A DNA stretch of 64,000 bases, taken from positions 1 through 64,000 of the forward strand of contig JAEUKB010000022.1 in the NCBI GenBank assembly GCA_016794365.1, written 5' to 3'. A program made the position numbers and the translations under genes. Positions within the stretch are counted from its first letter, which is position 1. Each line of letters begins with the position of its first letter. Positions 40,754 to 50,261 of the stretch are shown one piece after another. Under the pieces are notes generated by a model. That model was not told the DNA's origin, did not search any database, and saw only the letters and a list, made by a program, of their open reading frames with translations. This DNA comes from Myxococcales bacterium. Lineage in GTDB: Bacteria > Myxococcota_A > Polyangia > Palsa-1104 > JAEUJZ01.

Positions 40754-41674
40754 ATGATCTCTGCCGCCGACATGTTGCTGTTCGCCGCCGTGGTGCGCGA
40801 AGGCAGCTTCACTCGCGCCGCGCGGCGCCTGGGAATCACCAAGCAGACCGTCAGTGAGCGCATCGCCAAGCTGGAAGCAGAGGCCAAGGTTCGGCTCCTG
40901 GAGCGGACGACGCGGCGGCTGCGACCAACCGACGCGGGCGCGGCCTACGCGGAGCGGTGCGTGCTGATTGCGGCGCAGATCGACGAGGCCAACGCAGAGC
41001 TTTCGCGCAAGCACTCTGAGCCTGTGGGTCCGCTCCGCATCTCGGCTCCGGTGCTCTATGGTCGCCGGTTCCTTTCCGCTGTCCTTTCGGACTATGTGGC
41101 GCGCTTTCCGAACGTGAACGTAGAAGTCGTGCTCGCTGATCGGCGGGTACATCTCGTCGAGGAAGGGTTCGATCTGGCCATTCGGGTCGGTGAGCTTGAC
41201 GACTCTTCACTCACTGCGACAAAGCTCGGCGAAGGGCGCATGTACTACGTCGCAAGCCCTCGCTTTCTTGCCACGCACGGACTGCCGAAGCCGACGGAGC
41301 TACGGACCACGCGCTGCATCTGTGTCAGCCACTTCGAGACCTGGGAAGTCGGAGACATGAAGCAAAAAATCGAGCCGGTTCTGAGCGTCAACGATCTGGA
41401 GGTGGCGTGTGACGCAGCGATCGCGGGGGTTGGTGTGGCGCGGCTTCCATCGCTGGTGTGCTGGGACGCGCTGCGGGCCGGGCACCTTGTCCCACTGTTT
41501 GGCGCTGAGCCCGCGCTCTTGCGTCCCGTTCACGTCGTCTATCCGAGCCGCAGCTATCTGCCAGTCAAGGTGCGCGCCTTTGTTGAAGCACTCAAGGCAC
41601 ACGGGGCGCTCATTGATCCGAAGCGCACAGCTGAAGCCAGCCACCGAAGCACACGCCGCGTCGGACGACGATGA
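40754..41674 (+). CDS. LysR-family transcriptional regulator
   Basis: The 306-aa protein (ATG 40754; an in-frame TTG lies 6 bases earlier) has an N-terminal winged helix-turn-helix at residues about 5-60 with SFTRAARRLGITKQTVSERIAKLEAEAKVRLLERTTRRL. The LysR substrate-binding domain follows from residue 90 (GPLRISAPVLYGRRFLSAVL). The effector is unknown. The likely target is the divergent NTF2-like gene and the palindrome between them. Three copies of an 8-bp repeat (CTGAAAAC) lie just after the stop, at about 41679-41702. Confidence 0.92.
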   Translation: MISAADMLLFAAVVREGSFTRAARRLGITKQTVSERIAKLEAEAKVRLLERTTRRLRPTDAGAAYAERCVLIAAQIDEANAELSRKHSEPVGPLRISAPVLYGRRFLSAVLSDYVARFPNVNVEVVLADRRVHLVEEGFDLAIRVGELDDSSLTATKLGEGRMYYVASPRFLATHGLPKPTELRTTRCICVSHFETWEVGDMKQKIEPVLSVNDLEVACDAAIAGVGVARLPSLVCWDALRAGHLVPLFGAEPALLRPVHVVYPSRSYLPVKVRAFVEALKAHGALIDPKRTAEASHRSTRRVGRR

Positions 41675-41713
41675 TGTCTGAAAACCTGAAAACCTGAAAA
41701 CGGAGCGCCGCTG

Positions 41714-42694
41714 ATGTGTACCAAACTGTTCGTATCTGCAATATCCGTCGTGCTGCTTGTCCTGGGTGGTGTCTCTTCTTCCGCGAAGGCTGCTTGCAGT
41801 GTCGTTCTATCGCCTGGCGCTAGCATCCAGGTGGCACTAGACAATCCAGCATATGCAACCATCTGTCTTGCGCCAGGAACCTATCAACTTTCCAATCAGT
41901 TAACGATTCCCGACGGCAAAATCCTAGAGGGAACTGGCACTGGACGTGATGAGGTTGTCCTTCAGTCATCGGCTGACATCGCTGTTTACTTACACAGCAA
42001 TACACAAATCAAGAACCTGCGCATCCAGAACGAGCGAGGATTTACTCCAACCTACGGAGTCCTTACTTACTACACAAATAATGTCATCATCTGGGGCCTG
42101 CGAGTGCTTGGATCAGATATCAACATCGGCATCAACGGCTCTCGCAATGTCCATGTCTGGGACACGTTCATGGCCATGAATGGACGCAATAACGGCGAAG
42201 CAGATCCCAACCTCTGGATCACAGATGCTCACGACATTGAGATCCTGTGGGGAGAAGCGCTGGGTCGCAACAACGGACCCGGTGGCGATGGTGAAATCGC
42301 TGCATATCAATCAACAAACGTCAGTATCTATGGAACTTACGTGACCAACTCTGGTGCCAGCGCAATCTATCTGGTCGATTGTGATGGATGCAAGGTTGAA
42401 AACACAACGATCGTCAATGCCAACGAATGGGGTTTGGATATTGTCAATGGATCAGACAATTTCATTGCCAAGAATAACCATGTATCAAATAGTTATTATG
42501 CTGGCTCTGTGTTTAACGGCTCTGGCTATTCTGGTGTGAACCGAAGTGGTCAATATATCGGAAATGACTTCAGAAACAACAATCGCTCTGGTACACGAAG
42601 CTTCTGCAATGGAATAACCTATAGCGGATCGTTGACAGAGCTAACAATAAGCGGAAACACTGGCAATCATGTGTTGCAGTGTAAAGCCTGGTGA
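41714..42694 (+). CDS. Secreted right-handed beta-helix repeat protein
   Basis: The 326-aa protein has a clear signal peptide (residues 1-27, ending SSAKA-AC). The mature part has repeating short strands with Asn-rich turns (NTQIKNLRIQNERG, TNNVIIWGLRVLGSDINIG, STNVSIYGTYVTNSGASAIYLVDCDGCKVENTTIVNAN), characteristic of a parallel beta-helix. Cysteines occur in pairs and may form disulphides. The sequence is more AT-rich than its neighbours, which hints at acquisition. Many such proteins bind or cleave polysaccharides; no catalytic residues are evident, so the function is open. Confidence 0.82.
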   Translation: MCTKLFVSAISVVLLVLGGVSSSAKAACSVVLSPGASIQVALDNPAYATICLAPGTYQLSNQLTIPDGKILEGTGTGRDEVVLQSSADIAVYLHSNTQIKNLRIQNERGFTPTYGVLTYYTNNVIIWGLRVLGSDINIGINGSRNVHVWDTFMAMNGRNNGEADPNLWITDAHDIEILWGEALGRNNGPGGDGEIAAYQSTNVSIYGTYVTNSGASAIYLVDCDGCKVENTTIVNANEWGLDIVNGSDNFIAKNNHVSNSYYAGSVFNGSGYSGVNRSGQYIGNDFRNNNRSGTRSFCNGITYSGSLTELTISGNTGNHVLQCKAW

Positions 42695-42968
42695 AAGACG
42701 CTTCCATTGCGATGTTGGATTGCTGCATCACAATGGATACAGACAGATAAGACAGTAGGTTTGGCGCCTTTCATTGGATCATAAGTGCCAGATGGGACGA
42801 AAAACGAGGCGCGGGCAGACCGGAAATCTTGTTTCGGCGGGAGCATACGTTCCGACGGAAAAAGCATCGAAGGGAAGGCGAATCTGCGCCGTGAAGACTG
42901 AGCAATGACCATATGAAAGCTCGACGCGCCGTTGGTCCGCTTCGTTGTGCGTTCCATTTGACGGTTGC
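42695..42968. other. Intergenic region, nothing recognised
   Basis: 274 bp lie between the converging beta-helix and propeller genes. Short frames here lack family motifs and ribosome binding sites. No strong terminator hairpin was seen. Confidence 0.4.
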
Positions 42969-44132
42969 TTAGGGCTTGGTTCCGAGGCTGGGCAGCGGGA
43001 ATCGATAGAGCCGATAGGGCTTGCTCGCTTTGAGCTTTTCGAGCGCGGGAGGCCGCAGGAGCTGATCGATATACGAAGGGATGCTGCTATCGGTGAAGAG
43101 CACGTCGCCCTTGGTTGTGATGTTGACTCCGTCTGACCACACCACGCCGCCCAGTCGAACCAGCGTCTCTCGCTTTCCCTCTGCGTCCACCCGCACGATC
43201 GAGCCATGCTCTATGTCGGTCAGCAAGACGCTGCCATCTGGTGCGACCTCGATGCCATCACTGAGCGGCTTTTTTCCGATCGTCTCGATGTGTGCCGCCA
43301 GCTCATTTGGCGATAAACGACTATCCAGAAGATATGAAGTCTTGATGCGATACAGCGTGTCGTGGCTCATGGTTGCGTAATAGAGCCATTCTCCATCTCT
43401 GCTGAGTGCAATGCCATCGACACCCACTTGAAACGAGAGAAGACCAAAGCCAATTCGATGAACTCCTGAGCGTGTGCGAATGACCCAGTTTTGCGGTTGT
43501 GTCGATGGATCATTGGCCAAGACTTCACGCGCGGTCCAGGTTGCAATATCAATCACCACAATGGAAGCATGTGTGAAACGAAAAGCACCTGTATCGGCCA
43601 AAAATAGAGTCTTACCATCAGGTGAAATACGCAAATCTTGTCCAAACCGCGCAACACCGCTTTCTAGCTCGTGATCGATGACTTTCGTATTGGTATTTAG
43701 ATCGTACGCAATGAGTCGTGTCTTGGCACGATCGAGTGTGGCTGGCGATGTAATCCAGAGTCGATTTTGTGAATCAACTGTCATTCCGAAGACGAACTTC
43801 AAGTCCTGTTGTGATGAAATGTCAGGAAATGGTTCTGGTTTTCCGCTTTTTATCTCAAACAGAAAGGAACTTGTGAATCGATGCGACTGTGTAAATGGAT
43901 GGATATTGAAAAAAATACGCCCATCGGAAGAGCTGGTGACATTTCCCAGCGGCATATCAAGCTCAGCCAGGATTTCAACATCTTTTTCAGCCAGTCGTGG
44001 CGGTGTGTTTACATCAGGATACAGGCTTCCAAGCCCATATCTCAGCTTGACAAATATCAGCGTAGCCACCAAGAGGCCGACGAAGGAAAGAGCGACCCGA
44101 ACCACAGGACGATGAACGAAGGATCGATTCAT
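42969..44132 (-). CDS. Membrane-anchored beta-propeller, major royal jelly protein (yellow) family
   Basis: From ATG 44132 it is 387 aa; an upstream in-frame start at 44186 is less likely. An N-terminal transmembrane helix (VVRVALSFVGLLVATLIFV, residues about 9-27) precedes an extracytoplasmic six-bladed propeller: VFGMTVDSQNRLWITSPA, LRISPDGKTLFLADTGAF, GVDGIALSRDGEWLYYATMSHDTLYRI and PLSDGIEVAPDGSVLLTDIEHGSI. The pattern fits the royal jelly/SMP-30-like superfamily. Bacterial members have mostly unknown roles, possibly lactone or phenolic binding. Confidence 0.8.
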   Translation of the reverse strand: MNRSFVHRPVVRVALSFVGLLVATLIFVKLRYGLGSLYPDVNTPPRLAEKDVEILAELDMPLGNVTSSSDGRIFFNIHPFTQSHRFTSSFLFEIKSGKPEPFPDISSQQDLKFVFGMTVDSQNRLWITSPATLDRAKTRLIAYDLNTNTKVIDHELESGVARFGQDLRISPDGKTLFLADTGAFRFTHASIVVIDIATWTAREVLANDPSTQPQNWVIRTRSGVHRIGFGLLSFQVGVDGIALSRDGEWLYYATMSHDTLYRIKTSYLLDSRLSPNELAAHIETIGKKPLSDGIEVAPDGSVLLTDIEHGSIVRVDAEGKRETLVRLGGVVWSDGVNITTKGDVLFTDSSIPSYIDQLLRPPALEKLKASKPYRLYRFPLPSLGTKP

Positions 44133-44203
44133 CTGAAAGACTCCATGCGATTGATTTTCTGCACGCTGGGGCTTCACAAAAAGCACCCAGCGATCGATTT
44201 ATA

Positions 44204-45244
44204 TTATGCGATATGACCCCACTTCTTCAGATCTTCCACGGTGTCTAAGATGCTCTGTTCGACTTTGCGGAAGGCCAAGCCAAGCTCTCGTTCGATCTTC
44301 GCATGACTGAAGCGCGGGACGCGACCCACATGCGTACGTAGGTAGGAACCAACCCCTTTTGGCTGTAGATACGACGAGATCTTCACCGCAAAATCACCAA
44401 CCGAACAGTCGAGCCCGAGCTTCGGTAGCTTGCGACCTTCTCCCCAGCCTTTGCTATCCAGCAGTGCGACGACATCCCGCATCGAGATCGTGTCCGCCGC
44501 GCAGATGTAGCGCCCTTGGGCCGTCGCTGTTTCCATCCCGAGCACATGCGCCAGCGCGACATCGCGTACATCCACAAAGCCCCAGGTCAGGTTCATGATT
44601 CCGGGGTAAGTGCCCTTTAGCAAGTCCACAAAGAGCTGGTTGCTCGTGTTAAGCCCCGGTGAATACGACGGACCGATCACCAGGAACGGATTCACAACCA
44701 CCAGGTCAAAGCCCGCGCGCTCTTCCTGTAGGAACTTCCAGCCCTCTTTTTCGGCCAGCGTCTTTGACAGATAGTACGGATTCCGTTCGAGCGTTGACTT
44801 GGTGTTCCAGTCTTCTTCAGTCAGTAGATGATCGCTCTCTGGTTCATCGGTGATCGCAGCCATCGACGACGTCAGCACAACGCGCCGGACCGTCCCGGCC
44901 TTTTTGCACGACGCAAGGACACCGCGTGTGCCCTGTACCGCAGGCTCGATCAGATCCTTTTGTGGGTCTTTTGCGTCGAGCACATAAGGACTTGCGGTGT
45001 GGATCACATGGCTGCATCCACGCGCCGCATCATCGAAGGCTCCGCCCTGTAGCAAGTCCGCCTCGAACAGCTCCAGCCGCTCGGCAAAGGGCATCGCTCG
45101 GAGGTGCAAGAAGTCCTTTTCCTTGGCCAGCGATCGCACGCTACCGCGTACGCGATACCCGCGAGCGAGCAGCTCTCGTACGATGTGGGAGGCAATGAAA
45201 CCAGACGCTCCGGTGACGAGAACAAACGAGTCGGTGATGGGCAT
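44204..45244 (-). CDS. NAD(P)-dependent dihydroflavonol-reductase-like epimerase/dehydratase
   Basis: The 346-aa short-chain reductase of the extended family starts at ATG 45244 with AAGGAG about 6 bases upstream. It shows the cofactor motif VTGASGFIASHIVRELL, an RGSVRS basic patch that suggests NADPH, HTASPYV, the catalytic LTSSMAA and NPYYLSKTLAEKEG (YxxxK), and VVVNPFLVIGPS. The dihydroflavonol/cinnamoyl-CoA reductase branch reduces aldehydes and ketones. It is divergent from a TetR gene, which probably regulates it. Confidence 0.87.
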   Translation of the reverse strand: MPITDSFVLVTGASGFIASHIVRELLARGYRVRGSVRSLAKEKDFLHLRAMPFAERLELFEADLLQGGAFDDAARGCSHVIHTASPYVLDAKDPQKDLIEPAVQGTRGVLASCKKAGTVRRVVLTSSMAAITDEPESDHLLTEEDWNTKSTLERNPYYLSKTLAEKEGWKFLQEERAGFDLVVVNPFLVIGPSYSPGLNTSNQLFVDLLKGTYPGIMNLTWGFVDVRDVALAHVLGMETATAQGRYICAADTISMRDVVALLDSKGWGEGRKLPKLGLDCSVGDFAVKISSYLQPKGVGSYLRTHVGRVPRFSHAKIERELGLAFRKVEQSILDTVEDLKKWGHIA

Positions 45245-45269
45245 GGTCGCTCCTTTGTAAGCACGCAAC

Positions 45270-45297
45270 TTGAACTAGAATAGTAAAAGTAGTTCAA
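45270..45297. promoter_or_regulatory. Probable TetR operator
   Basis: The perfect 8-bp arms TTGAACTA (45270-45277) and TAGTTCAA (45290-45297) are separated by 12 bp. They lie in the 100-bp divergent region between the reductase gene and the TetR gene, the expected place for autoregulation. The AT-rich centre, with TAGAAT, could overlap a -10 box. Confidence 0.7.
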
Positions 45298-45344
45298 TCG
45301 ATCAAGCTAGACAGATTTTACTGCCATGGTACAAACGGTGGTAC

Positions 45345-46007
45345 ATGGCTCGGACTTCGCGCGCATCGAAACCTACACCGCTTGATCCCCGTCGCGCTGC
45401 AACCAGGACGCGGATCGTAGAGGAAGCAACCCGTCTGTTTTCCCAGTACGGCTTTCGGTTGACATCAGTAGACGCAATCGCTGCTGCCGCAGGCTGCGCA
45501 AAGCCAACGCTGTATGCTCACTTCCCAGACAAGGACGCGCTCTTTCTTGCGGTCTGCGAGCATGTCCTTTCGGGAATCCTGGCCAGGGCTGAGGCCGCAG
45601 CCACAAGTAACAAACCGATGGAACAGCAGCTCTGCGCTGCGCTATCGGCCAAGTACACGTATCTGTTTGAGCTGGTGCATGCCACGCCGCACGCCGCCGA
45701 GCTGCTGGGATCGTCAAACCGAGTCGCTGAAGAGCTGGTCGCAGAGGCCGATCGTCGCTTCCGTGAGATCGTACGGAAGCTGCTGCAAGCGTCCGTTGAG
45801 CGCGGTGAGATCGCTCCGGCACGGGCTGGACTGACGGTGACCCGACTTGCAGACATGTTGTTGCGCTGCGGGTACGGCGCTGGCTATCACATCACAGACC
45901 CGGCGCAGCACAAGAAACACCTGGAGGAGCTGGTGCGCGTCATCCTCCTGGCGGTGCGTCCCGAGGAGAAGCCTTCCCAGATTCACGCACGGTCCCGTCG
46001 TCGCTAG
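45345..46007 (+). CDS. TetR-family transcriptional regulator
   Basis: The 220-aa protein has an N-terminal helix-turn-helix at about residues 20-65: RTRIVEEATRLFSQYGFRLTSVDAIAAAAGCAKPTLYAHFPDKDALF. The variable ligand domain follows and ends in a basic tail (HARSRRR). It is divergent from the reductase gene with a palindrome between them, so it is probably the repressor of that gene. The inducer is unknown. Confidence 0.92.
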   Translation: MARTSRASKPTPLDPRRAATRTRIVEEATRLFSQYGFRLTSVDAIAAAAGCAKPTLYAHFPDKDALFLAVCEHVLSGILARAEAAATSNKPMEQQLCAALSAKYTYLFELVHATPHAAELLGSSNRVAEELVAEADRRFREIVRKLLQASVERGEIAPARAGLTVTRLADMLLRCGYGAGYHITDPAQHKKHLEELVRVILLAVRPEEKPSQIHARSRRR

Positions 46008-46158
46008 CAGGTGGGTGGCTGCAATCATTGAACCGTTATTTTTTGATAGGCAATCAAGATAGATGGTTGGACACTCGTGTTGCGCTCTTTGGCAATGCAA
46101 AGAAGAGATTGATGTTGGATGCGGTGTGGACCGAAAATATCCAATGACATCCAGTGAA

Positions 46159-46228
46159 AGAAATCTAGTTAGAGAAATCTAGTTAGAGAAATCTAGTTAG
46201 AGACATCTGGTTAGAGAAATCTGGTTAG
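46159..46228. repeat. 14-bp tandem repeat, five copies
   Basis: The unit AGAAATCTAGTTAG repeats at 46159, 46173 and 46187, then with C and G substitutions at 46201 (AGACATCTGGTTAG) and 46215 (AGAAATCTGGTTAG), with a partial sixth unit. It lies about 50-120 bp before the small hypothetical gene, so unit number could affect its promoter. Confidence 0.9.
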
Positions 46229-46277
46229 AGACATTGGGTCTGATCCATTCGCAAGCATCGTAGTTTTTTGTGATACG

Positions 46278-46664
46278 ATGATCTACGCGAACATGGACGA
46301 TGAGTGGGAATCGATAGAAGAGTCGGTACGCTGGGCGCTTACTCAAGAAGACACCTGGCTGGAGCTTGTCTCGGAGTCGAATCGAACGACCGATTCGTGG
46401 ACGTTTTGGACCTATGCCTTTGATGTCGCGTGTGAGCAGCGCCAGTTGCAGCTGGCCGATCAGATCATGCGGGATCGGGTCTGTCGTCATGAAGACTACA
46501 GTGCGCAGCCGTGGCTGCTGGCGGATTACGCGCTGGTGCTGGCGCAGCTGGGTCGCACGGACGAAGCGCTGGGTGCGATTCGTTCCGCGATAGAAGACCT
46601 GCCGTTTGATGAAGAGCTGTTGGAGATCGAGCGCAGGCTGCTTCAGCCAAAGGCGGAGCGCTGA
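46278..46664 (+). CDS. Small hypothetical protein with one TPR-like segment
   Basis: The 128-aa acidic protein begins MIYANMDDEWESIEESVRWALTQ. The second half (QPWLLADYALVLAQLGRTDEALGAIRSAIEDLPFDEELLEIERRLL) has the helix spacing and the A-LG-DEAL pattern of a tetratricopeptide repeat. I recognise no family. The next gene is convergent. The role is probably protein-protein contact. Confidence 0.65.
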   Translation: MIYANMDDEWESIEESVRWALTQEDTWLELVSESNRTTDSWTFWTYAFDVACEQRQLQLADQIMRDRVCRHEDYSAQPWLLADYALVLAQLGRTDEALGAIRSAIEDLPFDEELLEIERRLLQPKAER

Positions 46665-46765
46665 CGGGAGGGACGACAAACTGCGCCCCAGCCCGATCGG
46701 GCGCTGAGCGTGGGGCAGGGCGCAGCTTGGTGCGCAGCTTGGTGTGCTGCTTGGTGGGCGCTGCG

Positions 46766-49066
46766 TTACCAGCCGCCGAAGAAGTCTTTGACCTTGCCGA
46801 CGGTGTTTCCGACGGTCTTGGCGGCTCCTCCGAGACCGTTTACGAGCGTCGAGCCAGCACCCTTGATGCCTTGCCATGCGCCCGCAGCCTTGTCTCCGAC
46901 CCAGTCCTTGGCCGCGCCGATCGCTTTGCCTGCCGTGTTGACGGCGTTTCCGGCGAACGCTTTGGCTTGACCTGCGCCAGCGACGACATCACCCCAGCCG
47001 AGCTTGCCATCGCCATCGCGATCGGCGGCGTTGTGTAGCGCTTTGCCTGCGGCTCCGGCTTTTTCACCGACCCAGTCTTTGGCCGCACCGAGTGCCTTGC
47101 CGGTGGCGTTTATGGCGTTGCCCGCGAACTGCTTGGCTTGACCCGCACCAGCGACGACATCACCCCAGCCGAGCTTGCCATCGCCATCGCGATCGGCGGC
47201 GTTGTGTAGCGCTTTTCCTGCGGCACTGGCCTTGTTGCCGATCCAGTCCTTGGCCGCGCCCGCTGCGTTGCCAATGGCCTTGCCCGCAGAGCTGGCTTTG
47301 TCGCCAACCCAGTCTTTGGCCTGGCTGACTCCCGCGACGAGATCGCTGAAGCCGAGCTTGCCGTCGCCATCGCGATCGGCAGCGTTGTGTAGCGCCGTGC
47401 CCGCGTTGGCAGCCTTTTCGAGCAGCCAGTCTTTGGCATCCCCGGCCTTATCGACCGCCCAGTCTTTGGCCGATCCGAGCGCGCCGCCGATCTGGTGCAT
47501 TTTTTCGCCCGCGAAGTTTTTGACCTCGCCGATCCCGGTCAGCACGTCACCGATGCCGAGCTTGCCGTCTCCATCGCGATCGGCGGACTTCTTCAGCCAT
47601 GCGCCAGCCTGCTTGCCCTTTTCGAGCGCCCAGTCCTTGGCATTGCCGAGCGCCTGACCCGCCTGACCGATCTTGTCTTTGGCAAACTCTTTGGCTTGCG
47701 CCGCACCAGCGACGAGATCGCCGACACCGAGCTTGCCGTCTCCGTCGCGGTCAGCCATGTTGTGCAGGGCTTTTCCCGCCGCGTTGACCTGATCGCCAGC
47801 CCAGCCGAGTGCCTGGCTGCCCTTGTCCGCCAGCCAGTCTTTGGCCTGTCCTGCGCGGATCTTGACGTCGTTGAACGAAAACTTGCCGTCCTTGTCGCCG
47901 TCGAGCAGCTTCTGTGCGCCGTCCCAGCCCTTGTCGAGCAGGTTTGCGCCGCCTTGTGCCAGCTCGCCGATGCCCTTGGCTGCATCGTTTAGGCCCAGCT
48001 TGCCGTCGCCATCGCGATCCAGTCCGTTGTGGATCTGCTTGCCCGCCCACTTGGCCAGCTCGTAGGTCTGCTTCAGATCGAGCGTCGCATCGAGCGAGAC
48101 CGAGCCGCCCAGGCCCAGCGCTGCGCCGATCTTGCCGCCGATGTGCAGCTTCCAGTCTTCCAGCGAGATGCCGCCCGAGGCTTCAAAGCCAATGCCCGCG
48201 ATGCCCGAGACGCCCGCCTTGCCCTTGAGCGGCCCGAGGTTGGCGTGGATGTCTGCGTTGCCTTCGGCTCCGGCGAAGCCACCGATCTTGCCTTCGATGC
48301 CGGTGAACTTTTCGCCAATGCCTGCTTTGACACCGGCGCCAAGCTTCACACCGGCAAAGCCATCGGCATGTACACCGACGCCCGCATTGAGCGGCGCAGT
48401 GACGATGCCATTCATCGAATCCAGGCGCGCATCGGCGCTGGTCAGGTTGGCGTCGCCTCGAACACCGATGCCTGCGCGCGTGCTTGCCTGTGCGCCCGCT
48501 TCGACACCCGTGGATGTGACTTTGGCGTTGGCTCCGGCTCCAGCTTCGGCGTTGGCATAGATATCGCCCGACGCATCGGCTGTGCCGTATTCACCTTCGA
48601 CCTTGACCCCACCGCGCAGACCGGCCTGTCGTCGCGCACCGGCGACCGTCGAACCGCTCCAGATGTCGGCGCTGGTGCCGTCTTTGTTGTACTTGCCCGA
48701 GCCCCACTTTTCCTTCCAGGGCACGGTTCCAGCGACCGACTCATCATAAAAGCCGTTCGCCGGTCCTTTTTCCGCATCGGGCACTTTGAGATCGGACAGG
48801 TTGACCTGATCGACGCTCGGAGCCCCCATCGTGGAGTTTTTCACCGTCGCTGGAGCATCCGGCTTTTTGGGATCAGCCTGCGGCGTGTCGTTCTTTCGGT
48901 TGCCCGCGCCGAAGCCCCAGGCGTCCCAGCTCTGATAGCTCGGTGTGTAGCCGCCCTGCGTCTTTTCCGTCCCAGAAATGTCGTAGTGGTTCACCGGCGC
49001 CGACAGTCCATCGAATGCGGACCCGCCAGAATGAGCATCGCTATGTTCTTGCTCAAAGTCGCTCAC
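46766..49066 (-). CDS. EF-hand and amphipathic-helix repeat protein
   Basis: From GTG 49066, with GGGGGA at the right spacing, it is 766 aa; another GTG at 49135 has no clear ribosome site. Residues about 1-130 are polar and disordered. About 130-350 is a Gly/Ala-rich region with alternating short strands, resembling glycine-rich domains of bacterial polymorphic toxins. From about 350 to the end are seven EF-hand-like calcium loops: one LDRDGDGKLG, one degenerate DGDKDGKFS, then five ADRDGDGKLG. They are separated by helices of AKDWVGDKA type with an LEA-like 11-mer rhythm. The last repeats are nearly identical in DNA, which implies recent duplication. There is no signal peptide and no cysteines. 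Likely calcium-responsive; the function is unknown. Confidence 0.75.
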   Translation of the reverse strand: MSDFEQEHSDAHSGGSAFDGLSAPVNHYDISGTEKTQGGYTPSYQSWDAWGFGAGNRKNDTPQADPKKPDAPATVKNSTMGAPSVDQVNLSDLKVPDAEKGPANGFYDESVAGTVPWKEKWGSGKYNKDGTSADIWSGSTVAGARRQAGLRGGVKVEGEYGTADASGDIYANAEAGAGANAKVTSTGVEAGAQASTRAGIGVRGDANLTSADARLDSMNGIVTAPLNAGVGVHADGFAGVKLGAGVKAGIGEKFTGIEGKIGGFAGAEGNADIHANLGPLKGKAGVSGIAGIGFEASGGISLEDWKLHIGGKIGAALGLGGSVSLDATLDLKQTYELAKWAGKQIHNGLDRDGDGKLGLNDAAKGIGELAQGGANLLDKGWDGAQKLLDGDKDGKFSFNDVKIRAGQAKDWLADKGSQALGWAGDQVNAAGKALHNMADRDGDGKLGVGDLVAGAAQAKEFAKDKIGQAGQALGNAKDWALEKGKQAGAWLKKSADRDGDGKLGIGDVLTGIGEVKNFAGEKMHQIGGALGSAKDWAVDKAGDAKDWLLEKAANAGTALHNAADRDGDGKLGFSDLVAGVSQAKDWVGDKASSAGKAIGNAAGAAKDWIGNKASAAGKALHNAADRDGDGKLGWGDVVAGAGQAKQFAGNAINATGKALGAAKDWVGEKAGAAGKALHNAADRDGDGKLGWGDVVAGAGQAKAFAGNAVNTAGKAIGAAKDWVGDKAAGAWQGIKGAGSTLVNGLGGAAKTVGNTVGKVKDFFGGW

Positions 49067-49199
49067 GAGATTCCCCCAACTGCTTTGTTTGGATTGTCGG
49101 TGCCGCCGCGCGAAAGTTGCCGCTGTTTGGAACACCCGATGCGCACAAGCTCACATCAAGCTCGGCCACCCATCCCCAACGAATGATATTATTCGGTGT

Positions 49200-50261
49200 A
49201 TGAAAACCGTTGCAATCTCCGTCGGTATTCTTGTGCTGGGGATCATCATCTGGGTGGCGACGCGAAAGCCGCTGTCGATCGATGAAGAGCTGGGAAAGCT
49301 GCCAGCGGACGAACGACAAGCGCTGGAGTCCTTGGCCGCTGCGATCGGTGGTGCCGCACAGCTTCGCGCCGTCAGTCCCGGTGTTCTTTCGTACAATCCC
49401 AAAGCGGTCGCGGTGCAAGATGGTCACGTCGTCGAGCTGCGCATCGCGGACGCTGGGCTTGTGCGGCTGGACCCGGTGGCCAGTCTGACTCGGCTGCGAA
49501 CGCTCTTTATCGATGGCAGCAAAGTCGAATCGCTGCGACCGCTGAGTGGACACAAAGCGCTCAAGACGCTGAACCTGAGCCGCTGTCAGCTGACGACGAT
49601 CGCCGAGCTTCGCGATCTGCCCGCGCTGGTCAGCCTCGATCTCAGCGGAAATCAGGTTACGGACGTGGCGTCGCTCGTGGACCTACCGGCGCTGGAAAAG
49701 CTGACGCTGACTGGAAATCCACTGGCCAGCCTGCCGCCGAACGCACCGAGTCGCTGGGTCGTCAAGTCCGACGCCCAAGCTGCCGACTCAGCCCGCAAAA
49801 CGGAGCCGCCCATGGAACAGCCTGATCACTGGGTCGAAAAAGAAAAAATGCCAGCCGGTTCGGGCAAGTCGTCCGTCGGTCGCGTCGCTGGCGTCGTGAC
49901 CAATGCGCGCTGGGAAGTCAAAGGCGAGGTCGCGTCGCTGTCCGGCGCTGTGGTCATCGATCGCATTCCCGGCGACAGTGGCATCAACGGAATGGATGCC
50001 GCGCTGGAAGTCGAAGTCGAGAGCGGCACCGTTCGTGGCTACATCGAAAAGCCGCTGCGCGTGCCTGGCAGCGCGATTCGGCGTCGTCTCGGCTATGCAT
50101 TTTGTGAAGCCTCGCCCGGAAAGCCCGGAAAGATCGCAGGCACGCTGGCTAGCGCTGGACCCGGCGGCTACGGCGTCGCGCAGAGCTACCACATCGTCTT
50201 AGAAAGCGTCGGTGGCGAAGCCAAAGGCATCAAGTTCCGACTCCTGCCGCCCAGCCGTTAA
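49200..50261 (+). CDS. Membrane-anchored leucine-rich-repeat protein
   Basis: The 353-aa protein (ATG 49200) has an N-terminal transmembrane segment (TVAISVGILVLGIIIWVA). Leucine-rich repeats span about residues 80-190 (LTRLRTLFIDGSKVESLRPLSGHKALKTLNLSRCQLTTIAELRDLPALVSLDLSGNQVTDV). A Pro/Glu linker and a C-terminal domain with RGYIEKPLRVPGSAIRRRLGY follow. It is probably held at the membrane facing the periplasm. The stop codon overlaps the first base of dispersed element copy A. Confidence 0.78.
   Translation: MKTVAISVGILVLGIIIWVATRKPLSIDEELGKLPADERQALESLAAAIGGAAQLRAVSPGVLSYNPKAVAVQDGHVVELRIADAGLVRLDPVASLTRLRTLFIDGSKVESLRPLSGHKALKTLNLSRCQLTTIAELRDLPALVSLDLSGNQVTDVASLVDLPALEKLTLTGNPLASLPPNAPSRWVVKSDAQAADSARKTEPPMEQPDHWVEKEKMPAGSGKSSVGRVAGVVTNARWEVKGEVASLSGAVVIDRIPGDSGINGMDAALEVEVESGTVRGYIEKPLRVPGSAIRRRLGYAFCEASPGKPGKIAGTLASAGPGGYGVAQSYHIVLESVGGEAKGIKFRLLPPSR

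Noticed and set aside
48029..49186. 385-aa plus-strand frame opposite the EF-hand repeat gene
   Set aside because: It is a shadow frame created by the repetitive GC-rich coding sequence on the minus strand.
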